NCBI GenBank assembly: GCA_038529355.1
Contig: JBCBDU010000023.1
Span: forward strand, 1 to 52,246
Reading direction: 5' to 3'
DNA length: 52,246 nt
Source of the DNA: CALBPI01 sp038529355
GTDB lineage: Bacteria; Pseudomonadota; Gammaproteobacteria; Steroidobacterales; Woeseiaceae
A program made the position numbers and the translations under genes. Position 1 is the first letter of the stretch. Each line of letters opens with the position of its first letter. The notes below the pieces were generated by a model. That model was given only the letters and a program-made list of their open reading frames with translations, had not been told where the DNA came from and searched no databases. Positions 25,069 through 33,564 of the stretch are shown here, one piece after another.

Positions 25069-26199
25069 ATGAACTTTCAGCAGATCACCAAAGCCGGCAT
25101 GCTTGCTGGCGCGCTGATTCTCGGCGGATGCGCCGCGCAGCAACAAGAGACGGTTGTCACGAGCAACAGTGACGATTCAATGACCATCACGAAGCAACAG
25201 CAAGAGATTGCAGAGCTTAAGCGTGCTATGGCTGACCAGGAACGTGCCCTGCGCAACGCGCAGAGCCAATCGGCAACGATGACGAGCGCCAGCACCGCCG
25301 GTATGAGCAGCGAGCTGTTTCCGCCGAACGCACAGGCAGGTCGCTGCTACGCGCGTATTCTGACGCCTGCCAAGTACGACGTGTCTACCGAGACCGTACT
25401 GGCCAAGCAAGCCAGCGAACGTGTTGAAATCTTGCCGGCCAAGTTTGAGACTGTTACCGAGCGTGTCGTGGTGCGCGAGGCGTCTTCGCGTCTGGAAGTT
25501 ATTCCGGCAACGTTCGAAACGGTCGAGGAGCGTGTGCTGGTCAAGCCGGCCTCCAAGCGCATTGAACAGGTTCCAGCCACATTCAAAACGGCTAGCGAGC
25601 GCATTCTGGTCACACCGGCACGTTCGGAGTGGAAACGCGGTCCTGCAACCAGCTTCAGCGGCGTTGTGGATTCCCGTACCACGGACACCGGCGAGATCAT
25701 GTGTCTGGTCGAAATTCCGGCTGTGTACAAAACGGTCACGCAGCAGGTGGTAGATCGCCCGGCGACGACACGTGAAGTCACGATCCCGGCTGTTTACGAT
25801 ACGATCAAGAAAACGGTCATGGTCAAGCCGGCAACGACGCGTGAAATCACGATTCCTGCCGAGTACGACACAATCAAAGTAACGCGTGAAGTCTCTCCTG
25901 CTAGCGAGCGTCGTATTGCGATTCCGGCCAAGTACACCGAGGTCACGAAACGCAAAATGATTTCTGACGCCGTACTGGATTGGCGTGAAGTGGTTTGTGA
26001 TGTGAACCTGAACCGCAGCAATGTCACACAGCTGCAGACAGCGCTTGAGAAGAAGGGCTACTACAAGGCAGGCGTTGACGGCGTATTCGGCCCGGCAACC
26101 TTGTCTGCGGCAAACGCTTATGCGAAAGCATCCGGCCTGCCGGTAGGCTCGAACTACATTGCAATCGACGTCGCCAAGTCGCTCGGTCTGAAAATGTAG
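25069..26199 (+). CDS. Lipoprotein with two blocks of 23-residue repeats and a peptidoglycan-binding domain
   Basis: A 376-residue predicted outer-membrane lipoprotein. The signal peptide ends in a lipobox (ILGGC, Cys21), followed by a short coiled-coil (41-66). Two blocks of four exactly 23-residue repeats then occupy residues 100-191 and 217-308, with consensus P-A-x-Y/F-x-T-V/I-x-x-x-V-x-V-x-P-A-x-x-R-x-x-x-I. Each block is introduced by a Cys-containing strand (Cys93, Cys212) and closed by a Trp (Trp188, Trp305). A C-terminal PG_binding_1 domain (about 317-374) has 'LQTALEKKGYYKAGVDGVFG'. It would link the outer membrane to peptidoglycan. GGGAG precedes the ATG, and a strong terminator follows. 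Confidence 0.9.
   Translation: MNFQQITKAGMLAGALILGGCAAQQQETVVTSNSDDSMTITKQQQEIAELKRAMADQERALRNAQSQSATMTSASTAGMSSELFPPNAQAGRCYARILTPAKYDVSTETVLAKQASERVEILPAKFETVTERVVVREASSRLEVIPATFETVEERVLVKPASKRIEQVPATFKTASERILVTPARSEWKRGPATSFSGVVDSRTTDTGEIMCLVEIPAVYKTVTQQVVDRPATTREVTIPAVYDTIKKTVMVKPATTREITIPAEYDTIKVTREVSPASERRIAIPAKYTEVTKRKMISDAVLDWREVVCDVNLNRSNVTQLQTALEKKGYYKAGVDGVFGPATLSAANAYAKASGLPVGSNYIAIDVAKSLGLKM
25366..25647 (+). repeat. Protein-coding 69-bp repeat block A (4 units)
   Basis: Four consecutive 23-residue units start at Pro100, Pro123, Pro146 and Pro169 of the lipoprotein, with no insertions. The DNA of the units is diverged. Confidence 0.85.
25717..25992 (+). repeat. Protein-coding 69-bp repeat block B (4 units)
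   Basis: Four consecutive 23-residue units start at Pro217, Pro240, Pro263 and Pro286. Units 1-2 are closest to each other ('PATTREVTI' and 'PATTREITI'). Confidence 0.85.
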
Positions 26200-26252
26200 T
26201 CGACACCAAAGTAACCGCTTGCCGCCTGATTCGTCCGCGGTGGCACAGTTCG

Positions 26253-26287
26253 CCGCCGCGTCAGAGTGTCTCTGACGCGGCGGTTTT
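26253..26287 (+). terminator. Rho-independent terminator after the repeat lipoprotein
   Basis: A perfect 14-bp stem (26253-26266 with 26270-26283) with a 3-nt loop is followed by TTTT. It lies about 55 nt past the lipoprotein stop and may also serve the convergent MAPEG gene, which ends at 26290. Confidence 0.88.
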
Positions 26288-26289
26288 CG

Positions 26290-26685
26290 TTACAGCGCTG
26301 TCAGCAACAATGCAGTGGCGAGCGCGATTCCGAACACATAGGTGCCTAACGCGCCGCAAAACCGTAGCAGATTGGGCTTGGCAAGCGTGGCCGGAAAAAT
26401 CATCCCGGCGGCGAACACCAGACGTGATGCGGTGGCTAACACCATGACGATCGGCACCCATGCAGGCTGGCTGCTGGTGCCAAGTACATAAATGATCAGG
26501 GCAAGTATTGGCGCATACTCGGCTGTATTGGCGTGTGCACGCCCCCATTTGAGCAGACCGGAGGTTGGGTCGTCCGGCAGCCCGACGCTTTTGGCAGCGT
26601 CGCGGCGCTGCATCGATACACCGAAACCCAGGCCGACGGTCAGCAAACCGAGCACCGCTACGCACAACAATGAAATATCAATCAT
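26290..26685 (-). CDS. MAPEG family membrane protein
   Basis: A 131-residue protein with four hydrophobic helices. The family signature is 'GRAHANTAEYAPILALIIYVLG' read in two parts: GRAHANTAEYAP, then a hydrophobic helix. MAPEG proteins (membrane-associated proteins in eicosanoid and glutathione metabolism) are small glutathione-dependent membrane enzymes; in bacteria the substrate is generally unknown. AGGA is placed correctly before ATG 26685, and the longer open frame upstream is not coding-like. It is divergent from udk. Confidence 0.85.
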   Translation of the reverse strand: MIDISLLCVAVLGLLTVGLGFGVSMQRRDAAKSVGLPDDPTSGLLKWGRAHANTAEYAPILALIIYVLGTSSQPAWVPIVMVLATASRLVFAAGMIFPATLAKPNLLRFCGALGTYVFGIALATALLLTAL

Positions 26686-26785
26686 GAGCTGTCCTTCGAT
26701 AACAATCGCTGGCAGCTTAGCAGTTGCCGACGCCACGGTGACACGGCATGGCATCGCGCGGCGCGTTCGGGGACAATACCCACCC

Positions 26786-27415
26786 ATGCAGCACTCGATC
26801 ATCATTGGCGTCAGCGGCGGCAGTTGTTCTGGCAAAACGCGTCTGGGCCAGTCGTTGGTCTCGCATCTGGGCGAGTCGACGTGCGCGCAGGTATTGCAGG
26901 ACGATTATTATCACAGTCAACCTGCCGCGCAACATGACAACCTGCAGTTCAATTTTGATCATCCTGACGCCATTGATTTTGAATTGCTCGCTGATGATCT
27001 TGCGACGCTGAAGGCCGGCGGTGCGGTGCAGTCCCCGCATTATGACTTCGCAAGTCATACGCGTATCGACGGGCGCGAGAAAACGATCCAGCCGCGCCCG
27101 GTAGTGCTACTAGATGGCATTTTGATTCTGACGCACCCGCGCGTGCGAGATGTGCTTGACTACGCTGTCTATATCCGCTGTCCACGTGAGCAACGCCTGG
27201 CGAGGCGCTTGCGGCGCGACGTCGCAGAGCGCGGTCGTGAACCGGACAATGTGGTCGCGCAATTCGATAGTCAGGTAGAGCCGATGCACCAACAATTCGT
27301 GGCACCTTCAGCTGTGCATGGCGATGCTGTGTTTGATCAGGACGCGATCAATTCCGGGCATGCGTTGGCGACGCTCGTTGCGCAGTGCCAACCCGTTCTC
27401 GACGCCAGTGAATAA
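26786..27415 (+). CDS. udk: Uridine kinase-like P-loop kinase
   Basis: A 209-residue cytoplasmic kinase of the uridine kinase/phosphoribulokinase family. The P-loop is GGSCSGKT (11-18). 'LQDDYYHSQ' carries the substrate-binding Asp/Tyr motif, 'FDHPDAIDFELL' follows, and 'LLDGILIL' is the Walker-B-like strand. It would phosphorylate uridine and cytidine with ATP/GTP. It diverges from E. coli Udk in the lid region ('RLRRDVAERGR' is retained), so another small substrate, such as a ribosyl-nicotinamide, is possible. The next gene starts within its last codons. Confidence 0.82.
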   Translation: MQHSIIIGVSGGSCSGKTRLGQSLVSHLGESTCAQVLQDDYYHSQPAAQHDNLQFNFDHPDAIDFELLADDLATLKAGGAVQSPHYDFASHTRIDGREKTIQPRPVVLLDGILILTHPRVRDVLDYAVYIRCPREQRLARRLRRDVAERGREPDNVVAQFDSQVEPMHQQFVAPSAVHGDAVFDQDAINSGHALATLVAQCQPVLDASE

Positions 27416-28406
27416 CCCGTGGCGCGCGGCTTCGGCGCTGTTGCCCGGGGTGGCATTGACGGTCGCTATTGCGGCCGCTGCCTATGCGGCAGACCACGCG
27501 CTCGGCGGCTCAAAAGTGATGCTGTTCGCGCTGGTGTTCGGCATGCTGTTTCATGTCACTGCGACGCGCCAAGCCATCGCCCCGGGGATCGCCTTTTGCT
27601 CGCGGCGGGTGCTGCGCTTCGGCGTGGCGCTGCTCGGTGCGAGACTGACGCTAGTGGATGTATCGGCGCTTGGCGTGCCAACAGTGCTGTTGATTGTTTG
27701 CGGTGTCACGCTGACGTTGACGGCGGGGTTCGCGATCGCACGGTGGCTGGGTCTGCAACGCGGTTTCGCCGTTCTGACGGCTGGTGCTGTAGCGATTTGC
27801 GGGGCTTCCGCGGCACTGGCGATAGCGGCCGTATTGCCGGCGCGCGATGACAGCGAGCGTCACACGATCCTGACCGTTGTCGGTGTGACCGCATTGAGCA
27901 CGGTCGCGATGGTGGCCTACCCAATTCTTGCGGCGGCATTGCAGATGGAAGCACACACTGCCGGTATCTTCATCGGTGCCAGCATCCACGATGTCGCTCA
28001 GGTGGTTGCCGCTGGCGCAACCGTCTCTCCCGAAGCACGTGACACGGCGACCCTGGTTAAATTGATGCGCGTGGCGTGTCTGGTGCCCGCGGTTGCGATT
28101 ATCGCGTGGCTGTTCAATCGTGGCCAAACCGATGCCAGCGGACAACCGGTGCCCGGTCTGCCGCTATTTCTCATCATGTTTGTTGTGCTGATGTTGCTGA
28201 ACAGCGTTGGATTGATCCCGACTGCCGTGCAAGCATTCATGACACAGGTGGCAGGGGTATGCCTTGTCATTGCTGTCGCAGCTCTGGGCGTGAAGACGTC
28301 GGTTGGCGGGATGCTGTCGCTAGGCATACGGCCGGTTTTGGCCATTGTGCTGCAGACCCTATTGCTCGGTGCTTTCGTTCTGGCAGCCCTTACGTTATTT
28401 GCGTGA
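27408..28406 (+). CDS. YeiH/UPF0324 family putative sulfate exporter
   Basis: A 332-residue membrane protein with about ten hydrophobic segments. Family signatures are 'RRVLRFGVALLGARLTL', 'GAVAICGASAALAIAAVLPA', 'GASIHDVAQVVAAG' and 'KLMRVACLVPAV'. Members are annotated as putative sulfate exporters (YeiH/CysZ-unrelated); direct evidence is thin. The open frame extends upstream through udk in another phase. GTG 27408, which overlaps the udk stop, gives a length close to the family norm and is the best start, but ATG 27360 is an alternative. Confidence 0.85.
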   Translation: MNNPWRAASALLPGVALTVAIAAAAYAADHALGGSKVMLFALVFGMLFHVTATRQAIAPGIAFCSRRVLRFGVALLGARLTLVDVSALGVPTVLLIVCGVTLTLTAGFAIARWLGLQRGFAVLTAGAVAICGASAALAIAAVLPARDDSERHTILTVVGVTALSTVAMVAYPILAAALQMEAHTAGIFIGASIHDVAQVVAAGATVSPEARDTATLVKLMRVACLVPAVAIIAWLFNRGQTDASGQPVPGLPLFLIMFVVLMLLNSVGLIPTAVQAFMTQVAGVCLVIAVAALGVKTSVGGMLSLGIRPVLAIVLQTLLLGAFVLAALTLFA

Positions 28407-28534
28407 GTTGAACGCAGACACCTGCGATAATGGTTCTCGTGGCACGTCGTCGCGCGTCGTGTCATTGCACGAATTCAATAACTTAGGCTGCAAGCACGCG
28501 CAGGTCGCGCGCGCAGCCCGATCAGGATGTGGTC

Positions 28535-29101
28535 ATGCAGGTAAGTGGTGAGTACGAGTTGCAGGCGTCGCGCGACGTGGTGTGGCAAAAGCTCAATGAT
28601 CCGCAAGTGTTGCAGCAATGCATTCCGGGTTGCGAATCGTTGCAGGCGACCGGTGAGAATGCCTTCAGCGCAGTCGTCAAAGCGGCGATAGGGCCTGTCA
28701 AAGCCAAGTTCAACGCAGGTATCGAATTGCAGGATCTGGTTGCGCCGGAGCGCTACACGATCGTCGGCAACGCCAAATCCGGTGCCGCCGGGTTCGGCAA
28801 GGGCAGTGCGCAAATTGTGCTGCACGAGGCGTCGGACGGGACGCGCCTGACGTACGACGCCGATCTGAAGGTGGGTGGCAAGCTTGCGCAGATTGGTTCG
28901 CGCATGGTGGTCGGCGCGACGCGCAAAACTGCCGATGACTTCTTTGATGCGTTTGCGCAAATCGTTAATGGCCCGGATACGCCGCCGGGGATCGCTGCGC
29001 CTGATGCGCTGCCGGACAACACGGCGGCAGGCTCAACATTCTGGCGCTACGCATTAATTGCTGTCGCCATCGTGATCGTTATCGTTTTTGCAGCTGTGTA
29101 A
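28535..29101 (+). CDS. coxG: CoxG-like SRPBCC protein (CO dehydrogenase subunit G family)
   Basis: A 188-residue protein with an SRPBCC/START-like fold over residues 1-150 ('VSGEYELQASRDVVWQKLNDP', read in pieces, then 'CIPGCESLQ' and 'GFGKGSAQIVLHE'). It ends in a C-terminal transmembrane helix (about 168-187). CoxG recruits molybdenum CO dehydrogenase to the membrane and to quinone, and homologues accompany other molybdenum hydroxylases. ATG 28535 with AGGA upstream is preferred over GTG 28529. The iron-sulphur subunit follows 4 nt later. Confidence 0.85.
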   Translation: MQVSGEYELQASRDVVWQKLNDPQVLQQCIPGCESLQATGENAFSAVVKAAIGPVKAKFNAGIELQDLVAPERYTIVGNAKSGAAGFGKGSAQIVLHEASDGTRLTYDADLKVGGKLAQIGSRMVVGATRKTADDFFDAFAQIVNGPDTPPGIAAPDALPDNTAAGSTFWRYALIAVAIVIVIVFAAV

Positions 29102-29105
29102 CATT

Positions 29106-29588
29106 ATGACTACTACCATTACTCTGACCGTTAACGGTACCGAACACACAGCAGCCGTCGAGCCGCGCATGTTGCTCGTCGATTTTCTGCGCGAACACCT
29201 CCAGCTCACCGGTACGCACGTCGGTTGCGAAACCAGCCAGTGTGGCGCCTGCGTCGTCCATCTGAATGGCCAGTCCGTGAAAAGTTGTACGTTGCTTGCC
29301 GTGCAGGCTAACGGTAGTGCTGTGACAACGATTGAAGGGCTTGCCAATGGCGATGATTTGCATCCGGTGCAGCAGATGTTTCGCGAGCACCACGGTTTGC
29401 AATGCGGGTTCTGTACGCCTGGCATGATCATGAGCGCCGTCGATTTGTTGCAGCGGCACCCGGATCCGTCAGAGCAACAGATTCGTGAATGGCTCGATGG
29501 CAACCTGTGCCGTTGCACCGGCTACCAGAATATCGTCAAGGCGATTCGCGCCGCGGCAGATCACGGAGCAGCCAATGTACGCGTTTAA
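29106..29588 (+). CDS. (2Fe-2S) subunit of a xanthine-oxidase-family molybdenum hydroxylase
   Basis: A 160-residue small subunit of the CoxS/XdhC type carrying two [2Fe-2S] clusters. The plant-type ferredoxin cysteines are 41, 46, 49 and 61 ('GCETSQCGACVVHL'). The all-helical domain has Cys100 and Cys103 ('LQCGFCTPGM') and Cys135 and Cys137 ('NLCRCTGYQ'). It passes electrons between the molybdenum centre and FAD in enzymes such as CO, xanthine, aldehyde or isoquinoline oxidoreductases. It overlaps the FAD subunit by 14 nt. Confidence 0.93.
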   Translation: MTTTITLTVNGTEHTAAVEPRMLLVDFLREHLQLTGTHVGCETSQCGACVVHLNGQSVKSCTLLAVQANGSAVTTIEGLANGDDLHPVQQMFREHHGLQCGFCTPGMIMSAVDLLQRHPDPSEQQIREWLDGNLCRCTGYQNIVKAIRAAADHGAANVRV

Positions 29589-30387
29589 CTACCATGTCCC
29601 CGATAGCCTTGCCGATGTCAGTAGCACGCTGCAGCAGTGCGACGATGCGCAAGTATTGGCTGGTGGTATGACATTGCTGCCAACGCTCAAGCAACGACTG
29701 GCGGCACCGTCCGATCTGGTGGATTTACGCAATGTGCAGGCGTTGCAGGGCATTGCAAAAATCGACGGTGGCGTGCGCATTGGTGCGATGGCCACGCACG
29801 CAAGTGTTGCCGGCAGCGCGTTGGTGCAGGCGCAGATTCCGGCGCTGGCTGAACTGGCCGGTGGCATTGGCGATGCGCAGGTGCGTCATCGCGGCACGCT
29901 TGGCGGTTCGATTGCGAACAACGATCCGGCGGCCGACTATCCGGCGGCCTTGCTGGCACTCGATGCGATCATCGAGACCGATCAGCGTGAGATTCCAGCC
30001 GGTGTCTTTTTCACGGGCATGTTCGAGACAGCGTTGGCGGAGCATGAATTGATCATTGCCGTGCGCTTTGCCGATTGCGCCACGGCGGCCTACGCGAAGT
30101 TCCCCAACCCGGCCTCGCGCTACGCGATGGCCGGCGTGTTTGTCGCTCGATTGGCAGCTGGCGCGGTGCGTGTCGCCGTGACCGGCGCTGCGGCTTGTGT
30201 TTATCGCAACGAGCCGCTGGAGCAACACCTGGCGCAGCGTTTCGATGCGCAAAGCCTATCTGTTGTCGAGATCGATACCGATGGATTCAACGAGGACATG
30301 CACGCCGATGCTGCGTATCGCGGGCAGCTTGTGCGGGTCATGGCGCAGCGCGCTGTCGACGCGGCGCGCACGCGCGGTATTGCTTGA
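29575..30387 (+). CDS. FAD-binding subunit of a xanthine-oxidase-family molybdenum hydroxylase
   Basis: A 270-residue CoxM/XdhB-type medium subunit. FAD-binding motifs are 'LAGGMTLLPTLKQRLA' (about 29-44) and 'GTLGGSIANNDPAADYP' (about 106-122), and the C-terminal CO_deh_flav_C domain ends the protein. It accepts electrons from the (2Fe-2S) subunit. The molybdopterin subunit that would complete the enzyme is not in this window: the next gene is ilvE after 63 nt. GGAG in 'cacggagcagccaatg' supports ATG 29575. Confidence 0.92.
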   Translation: MYAFNYHVPDSLADVSSTLQQCDDAQVLAGGMTLLPTLKQRLAAPSDLVDLRNVQALQGIAKIDGGVRIGAMATHASVAGSALVQAQIPALAELAGGIGDAQVRHRGTLGGSIANNDPAADYPAALLALDAIIETDQREIPAGVFFTGMFETALAEHELIIAVRFADCATAAYAKFPNPASRYAMAGVFVARLAAGAVRVAVTGAAACVYRNEPLEQHLAQRFDAQSLSVVEIDTDGFNEDMHADAAYRGQLVRVMAQRAVDAARTRGIA

Positions 30388-30450
30388 GCCGCAACACCCC
30401 GCCGGTTATTCTGTTCCGCCGATGATTGGCTGCCGCCGAGAGACGAACCC

Positions 30451-31440
30451 ATGAGCGTTTTTGGTACCGAATTTTGCGATCAGTTCAGCGTCGCACGTTA
30501 TGTCAACGATGCGTGGCAGGCTGACGGATTGCAGCCGCTGGCACCGATCCCGATGCATCCGGCAGCTCATGTATTTCACTACGCAAGCACTTGTTTCGAA
30601 GGCTTCAAGGCGTATCGCTGGCCGGACGGTTCGGTGCATGTATTTCGCATCGATGATCACATCGCGCGCATGCAACGCAGCGCCGCCTCTTTGCGGTTGC
30701 CCGTACCGGACGCGGCAATGCTGCGCGAGATGGTGCTGACTCTGGTTGATGCCAGCCGCGATGCTGTGCCGGCCTATCCGGGCGCGCTGTATTTGCGTCC
30801 GACGCTGATCGGCACACTCCCGAATATTGGCGCCGCAGCATCGCCGAGCACCGAGGCGATGCTATACGTGTTGGCGTCGCCAGTTGGGGATTATTTCGCC
30901 GGCGGCATGAAGCCACTGAAGATTCTCATTGACGATCAGAATGCACGCTCGACACGCCAGCTCGGCAGCACCAAGACCGGTGGCAACTATGCGGCGGCAT
31001 TGTCACCGACGCTGGACGCCAAAGCACGCTATGGCGTCGATCAGGTATTGTTCTGCCCGCACGATGACGTGCAGGAAACCGGTGCGGCCAATTTCCTGAT
31101 CATCGGCGAGAACAGCGTATTAACCAAACCGCTGGATGCCAGCTTTCTGCATGGCATTACGCGTGCATCAACATTGCAGATTGCCGCGGATCTGGGCTAT
31201 GACGTTGAAGAGCGTCCTTTCTCCGTTGCTGAGCTGTTGGACAAGATCACGGATCATGATGCCGCGCTGTCCGGCACCGCTGCGAGCCTCACGCCTATCG
31301 GCCAGATGATCTATAAAGACAATGTGCATCCGGTCAATCCGGGCGGCGACTACCACAGCACACTGAGGCTGCGCGAAGCGTTGTCGCAGATCCACAGCGG
31401 CGAGCGTGCAGATACGCACGGTTGGCTGACAACGGTTTAG
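30451..31440 (+). CDS. ilvE: Branched-chain amino acid aminotransferase
   Basis: A 329-residue class IV PLP aminotransferase. It transfers the amino group between glutamate and the keto acids of leucine, isoleucine and valine. 'HYASTCFEGFKAYRW', 'YLRPTLIGT', the PLP lysine in 'LGSTKTGGNYAAAL' and 'ETGAANFLII' are all typical of IlvE of the BCAT2 subtype. Length and motifs are complete. It is preceded by a 63-nt gap after the FAD subunit gene and may be read from the same transcript, with no obvious functional link. Confidence 0.93.
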   Translation: MSVFGTEFCDQFSVARYVNDAWQADGLQPLAPIPMHPAAHVFHYASTCFEGFKAYRWPDGSVHVFRIDDHIARMQRSAASLRLPVPDAAMLREMVLTLVDASRDAVPAYPGALYLRPTLIGTLPNIGAAASPSTEAMLYVLASPVGDYFAGGMKPLKILIDDQNARSTRQLGSTKTGGNYAAALSPTLDAKARYGVDQVLFCPHDDVQETGAANFLIIGENSVLTKPLDASFLHGITRASTLQIAADLGYDVEERPFSVAELLDKITDHDAALSGTAASLTPIGQMIYKDNVHPVNPGGDYHSTLRLREALSQIHSGERADTHGWLTTV

Positions 31441-31515
31441 CGACTACCTGCGGGTAACATCGCAGCCCGACAACCGGACAATGAGCGCACCGCCCGTGCA
31501 GTGTGCAATCACTCG

Positions 31516-32565
31516 CTAGTCGACAATGCCGAACTGATAATGCGAGCTTGATTTCATGAGTTCGCCCGGTCGCAATACGGTCGACGGAAAACTTGCATGG
31601 TTCGGGCTGTCGGGAAAGTGCTGCGTTTCCAGACACACGGCCTGAAAGGGCACGTAACCTTTGCCCGTTTTGCTGCTATCACTGCGTAAATGGTTAGCTG
31701 TGTACAACTGCATGCCGGGTTCAGTGGTACGAACCGTCAGCGTTCTGCCGCTGCGGCGCTCGGTGAGTGTGGCGGCAGTCGACCATTCACCAGCGGTGTC
31801 TTTCAGCACATAGTTGTGGTCGTAGCCCGACGTTGCCATCAGCACCGGATTATCGATCATTTCTCCCAGCCTGCGTGGTACACGAAAATCGAGCGCCGCC
31901 GGCAGGGCGCGGATTTCGCCGGTCGGAATAGAATCTTCGTCAGTTACGGTAAAGCGGTCGGCGGCAATGTGCAGCTCATGATCAAGCACGCTGTTGCTGT
32001 GTTGTCCGGCCAGATTGAAATAGCTGTGGTTGGTGACATTGATCACTGTCGTGCGATCGGTGCTGGCTTCGTAGTCGATTGCCAGCGTGTGACCGTCGAT
32101 GATGTGAAAACGTGCCGTCAGAGTCAGATTGCCCGGATAACCCTGGTCATTGTGCGCGCTGTCGATGCGCAGGCTGACACTGGTTGCATCGTGGGCGACC
32201 AGATCCCACAGCCGGTGCCCGAAGCCGCGCGGTCCACCGTGCAGGTGGTGGCGCCCGCCAACGACGTTACCGGCCAGCGCGACGTGTTCGCCGTTCAGCT
32301 CGAACGCTGCGTTGGCAATACGATTAGCATAGCGGCCAATGGTGACGCCGACATGGAACGGATTGCGCAAATAATCGCGCACATCGTCGAACCCGAGTAC
32401 CACGTCATCGCGCTGCGCCTGCCGGTCGGCGACCCAGAGTTGGGTAACGGCCGCGCCTAGGGTCGAGATACACGCACTGATGCCAGTCTCGTCACCAATC
32501 CAGAATTGATCGACACGTCTGCCGTCGGGCAGGTGACCAAATAGTGCCGTCGTATTGTCACGCAT
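31516..32565 (-). CDS. galM: Aldose 1-epimerase (galactose mutarotase)
   Basis: A 349-residue mutarotase that interconverts alpha- and beta-galactose so that galactokinase receives the alpha anomer. Conserved parts are 'GVTIGRYANRIANAAF', 'HLHGGPRGFGHRLW' with the active-site His, 'VTNHSYFNLAG' with the second His, 'YDHNYVL', and 'CLETQHFPDSPN' with the general-base Glu. ATG 32565 has AGGAG about 10 nt upstream; the longer open frame is rejected. It belongs functionally with the gal operon beyond rarD but is a separate transcript. Confidence 0.94.
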   Translation of the reverse strand: MRDNTTALFGHLPDGRRVDQFWIGDETGISACISTLGAAVTQLWVADRQAQRDDVVLGFDDVRDYLRNPFHVGVTIGRYANRIANAAFELNGEHVALAGNVVGGRHHLHGGPRGFGHRLWDLVAHDATSVSLRIDSAHNDQGYPGNLTLTARFHIIDGHTLAIDYEASTDRTTVINVTNHSYFNLAGQHSNSVLDHELHIAADRFTVTDEDSIPTGEIRALPAALDFRVPRRLGEMIDNPVLMATSGYDHNYVLKDTAGEWSTAATLTERRSGRTLTVRTTEPGMQLYTANHLRSDSSKTGKGYVPFQAVCLETQHFPDSPNHASFPSTVLRPGELMKSSSHYQFGIVD

Positions 32566-32652
32566 TTCGTTGCTACTCCTGTTGAGCGTCTCTATGCTAC
32601 CCGATTCATCTCTTTCGTATAGCCAACGGGAATCCTCTGTGGATGTGAACAC

Positions 32653-33564
32653 GTGATAGACGATGCGGGTCGCCGCACGCGTGACGGTGTCGTGAGCGCG
32701 GTCATTGCCTACACTATGTGGGGCTTTTTGCCGGTTTACTTTCTGTTTACGGTCGCAGTGTCCCCGGTTGAGATGCTCTCTCACCGCATCATCTGGAGCG
32801 TGCCGTTCGGTGCCTTAATCATTGCCCTGCGCCGGCAATGGCCGGACGTGCGCAATGCACTGCGCGTACGCGCCAAAATTGGCTGGCTGTCGCTAGCCGC
32901 CATCATGATCGCGCTGAACTGGCTGATATACATCTTTGCCGTTTACGAAGGCAAAATTTTTCAAGCGAGTCTCGGCTATTACATTAACCCGCTCATCTAT
33001 GTGTTGGTCGGCGTCGTGTTCTTTAATGAAAAGCTGCGGCGATTGCAGCTGGTGGCGATTGTGCTGGCTTTCATCGGTGTAGCGGTGCTCACCATTAGTG
33101 GCGGTGACTTCCCGTGGATCGCTATCAGTCTGGCATTGCTGTTCACGGTTTATGGCGTGATTCGCAAACAAGTTGATATTGGCGGTATGCCGGGGCTGTT
33201 TATCGAAACACTGGTGTTGCTGCCTTTCGCATTGCTCGCGCTGACGATCCTGATGCAGCAAGGCGAGGCCGCATTTGGTGCGCCAAACACGTCGACGACG
33301 CTGACGTTGCTGATTTTGTTGTCTGGCCCGGTGACCGTGTTGCCGCTGCTGTGCTTCGCCCTGGCAGCGAGGCGCTTGCCGCTATCAATGATCGGTTTCT
33401 TGCAGTTTATTGGTCCGACATTGCAGTTTCTGATCGGCTACCTAAACGGCGAGCCGCTGTCGACGCCGAGACTCATCTGTTTCATTCTGATCTGGTCGGC
33501 TGTCATTGTGTTTTGCGCCGATTCGGTGCGCCGCTACCGGGCGTCGCGCGCCAGCACGGCCTAG
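32653..33564 (+). CDS. rarD: RarD-type EamA transporter
   Basis: A 303-residue ten-TM permease of the drug/metabolite transporter superfamily. Near the start 'GVVSAVIAYTMWGFLPVYF', then 'LSHRIIWSVPFGALI' and 'SLGYYINPLIYVLVGVVFFNEKL' (read in parts) are typical of RarD, linked by name to chloramphenicol sensitivity but of unproven substrate. The start appears to be GTG 32653; no strong Shine-Dalgarno sequence is visible. Its TAG is embedded in CTAG at 33561-33564, shared with the stop of galT on the other strand. Confidence 0.9.
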   Translation: MIDDAGRRTRDGVVSAVIAYTMWGFLPVYFLFTVAVSPVEMLSHRIIWSVPFGALIIALRRQWPDVRNALRVRAKIGWLSLAAIMIALNWLIYIFAVYEGKIFQASLGYYINPLIYVLVGVVFFNEKLRRLQLVAIVLAFIGVAVLTISGGDFPWIAISLALLFTVYGVIRKQVDIGGMPGLFIETLVLLPFALLALTILMQQGEAAFGAPNTSTTLTLLILLSGPVTVLPLLCFALAARRLPLSMIGFLQFIGPTLQFLIGYLNGEPLSTPRLICFILIWSAVIVFCADSVRRYRASRASTA

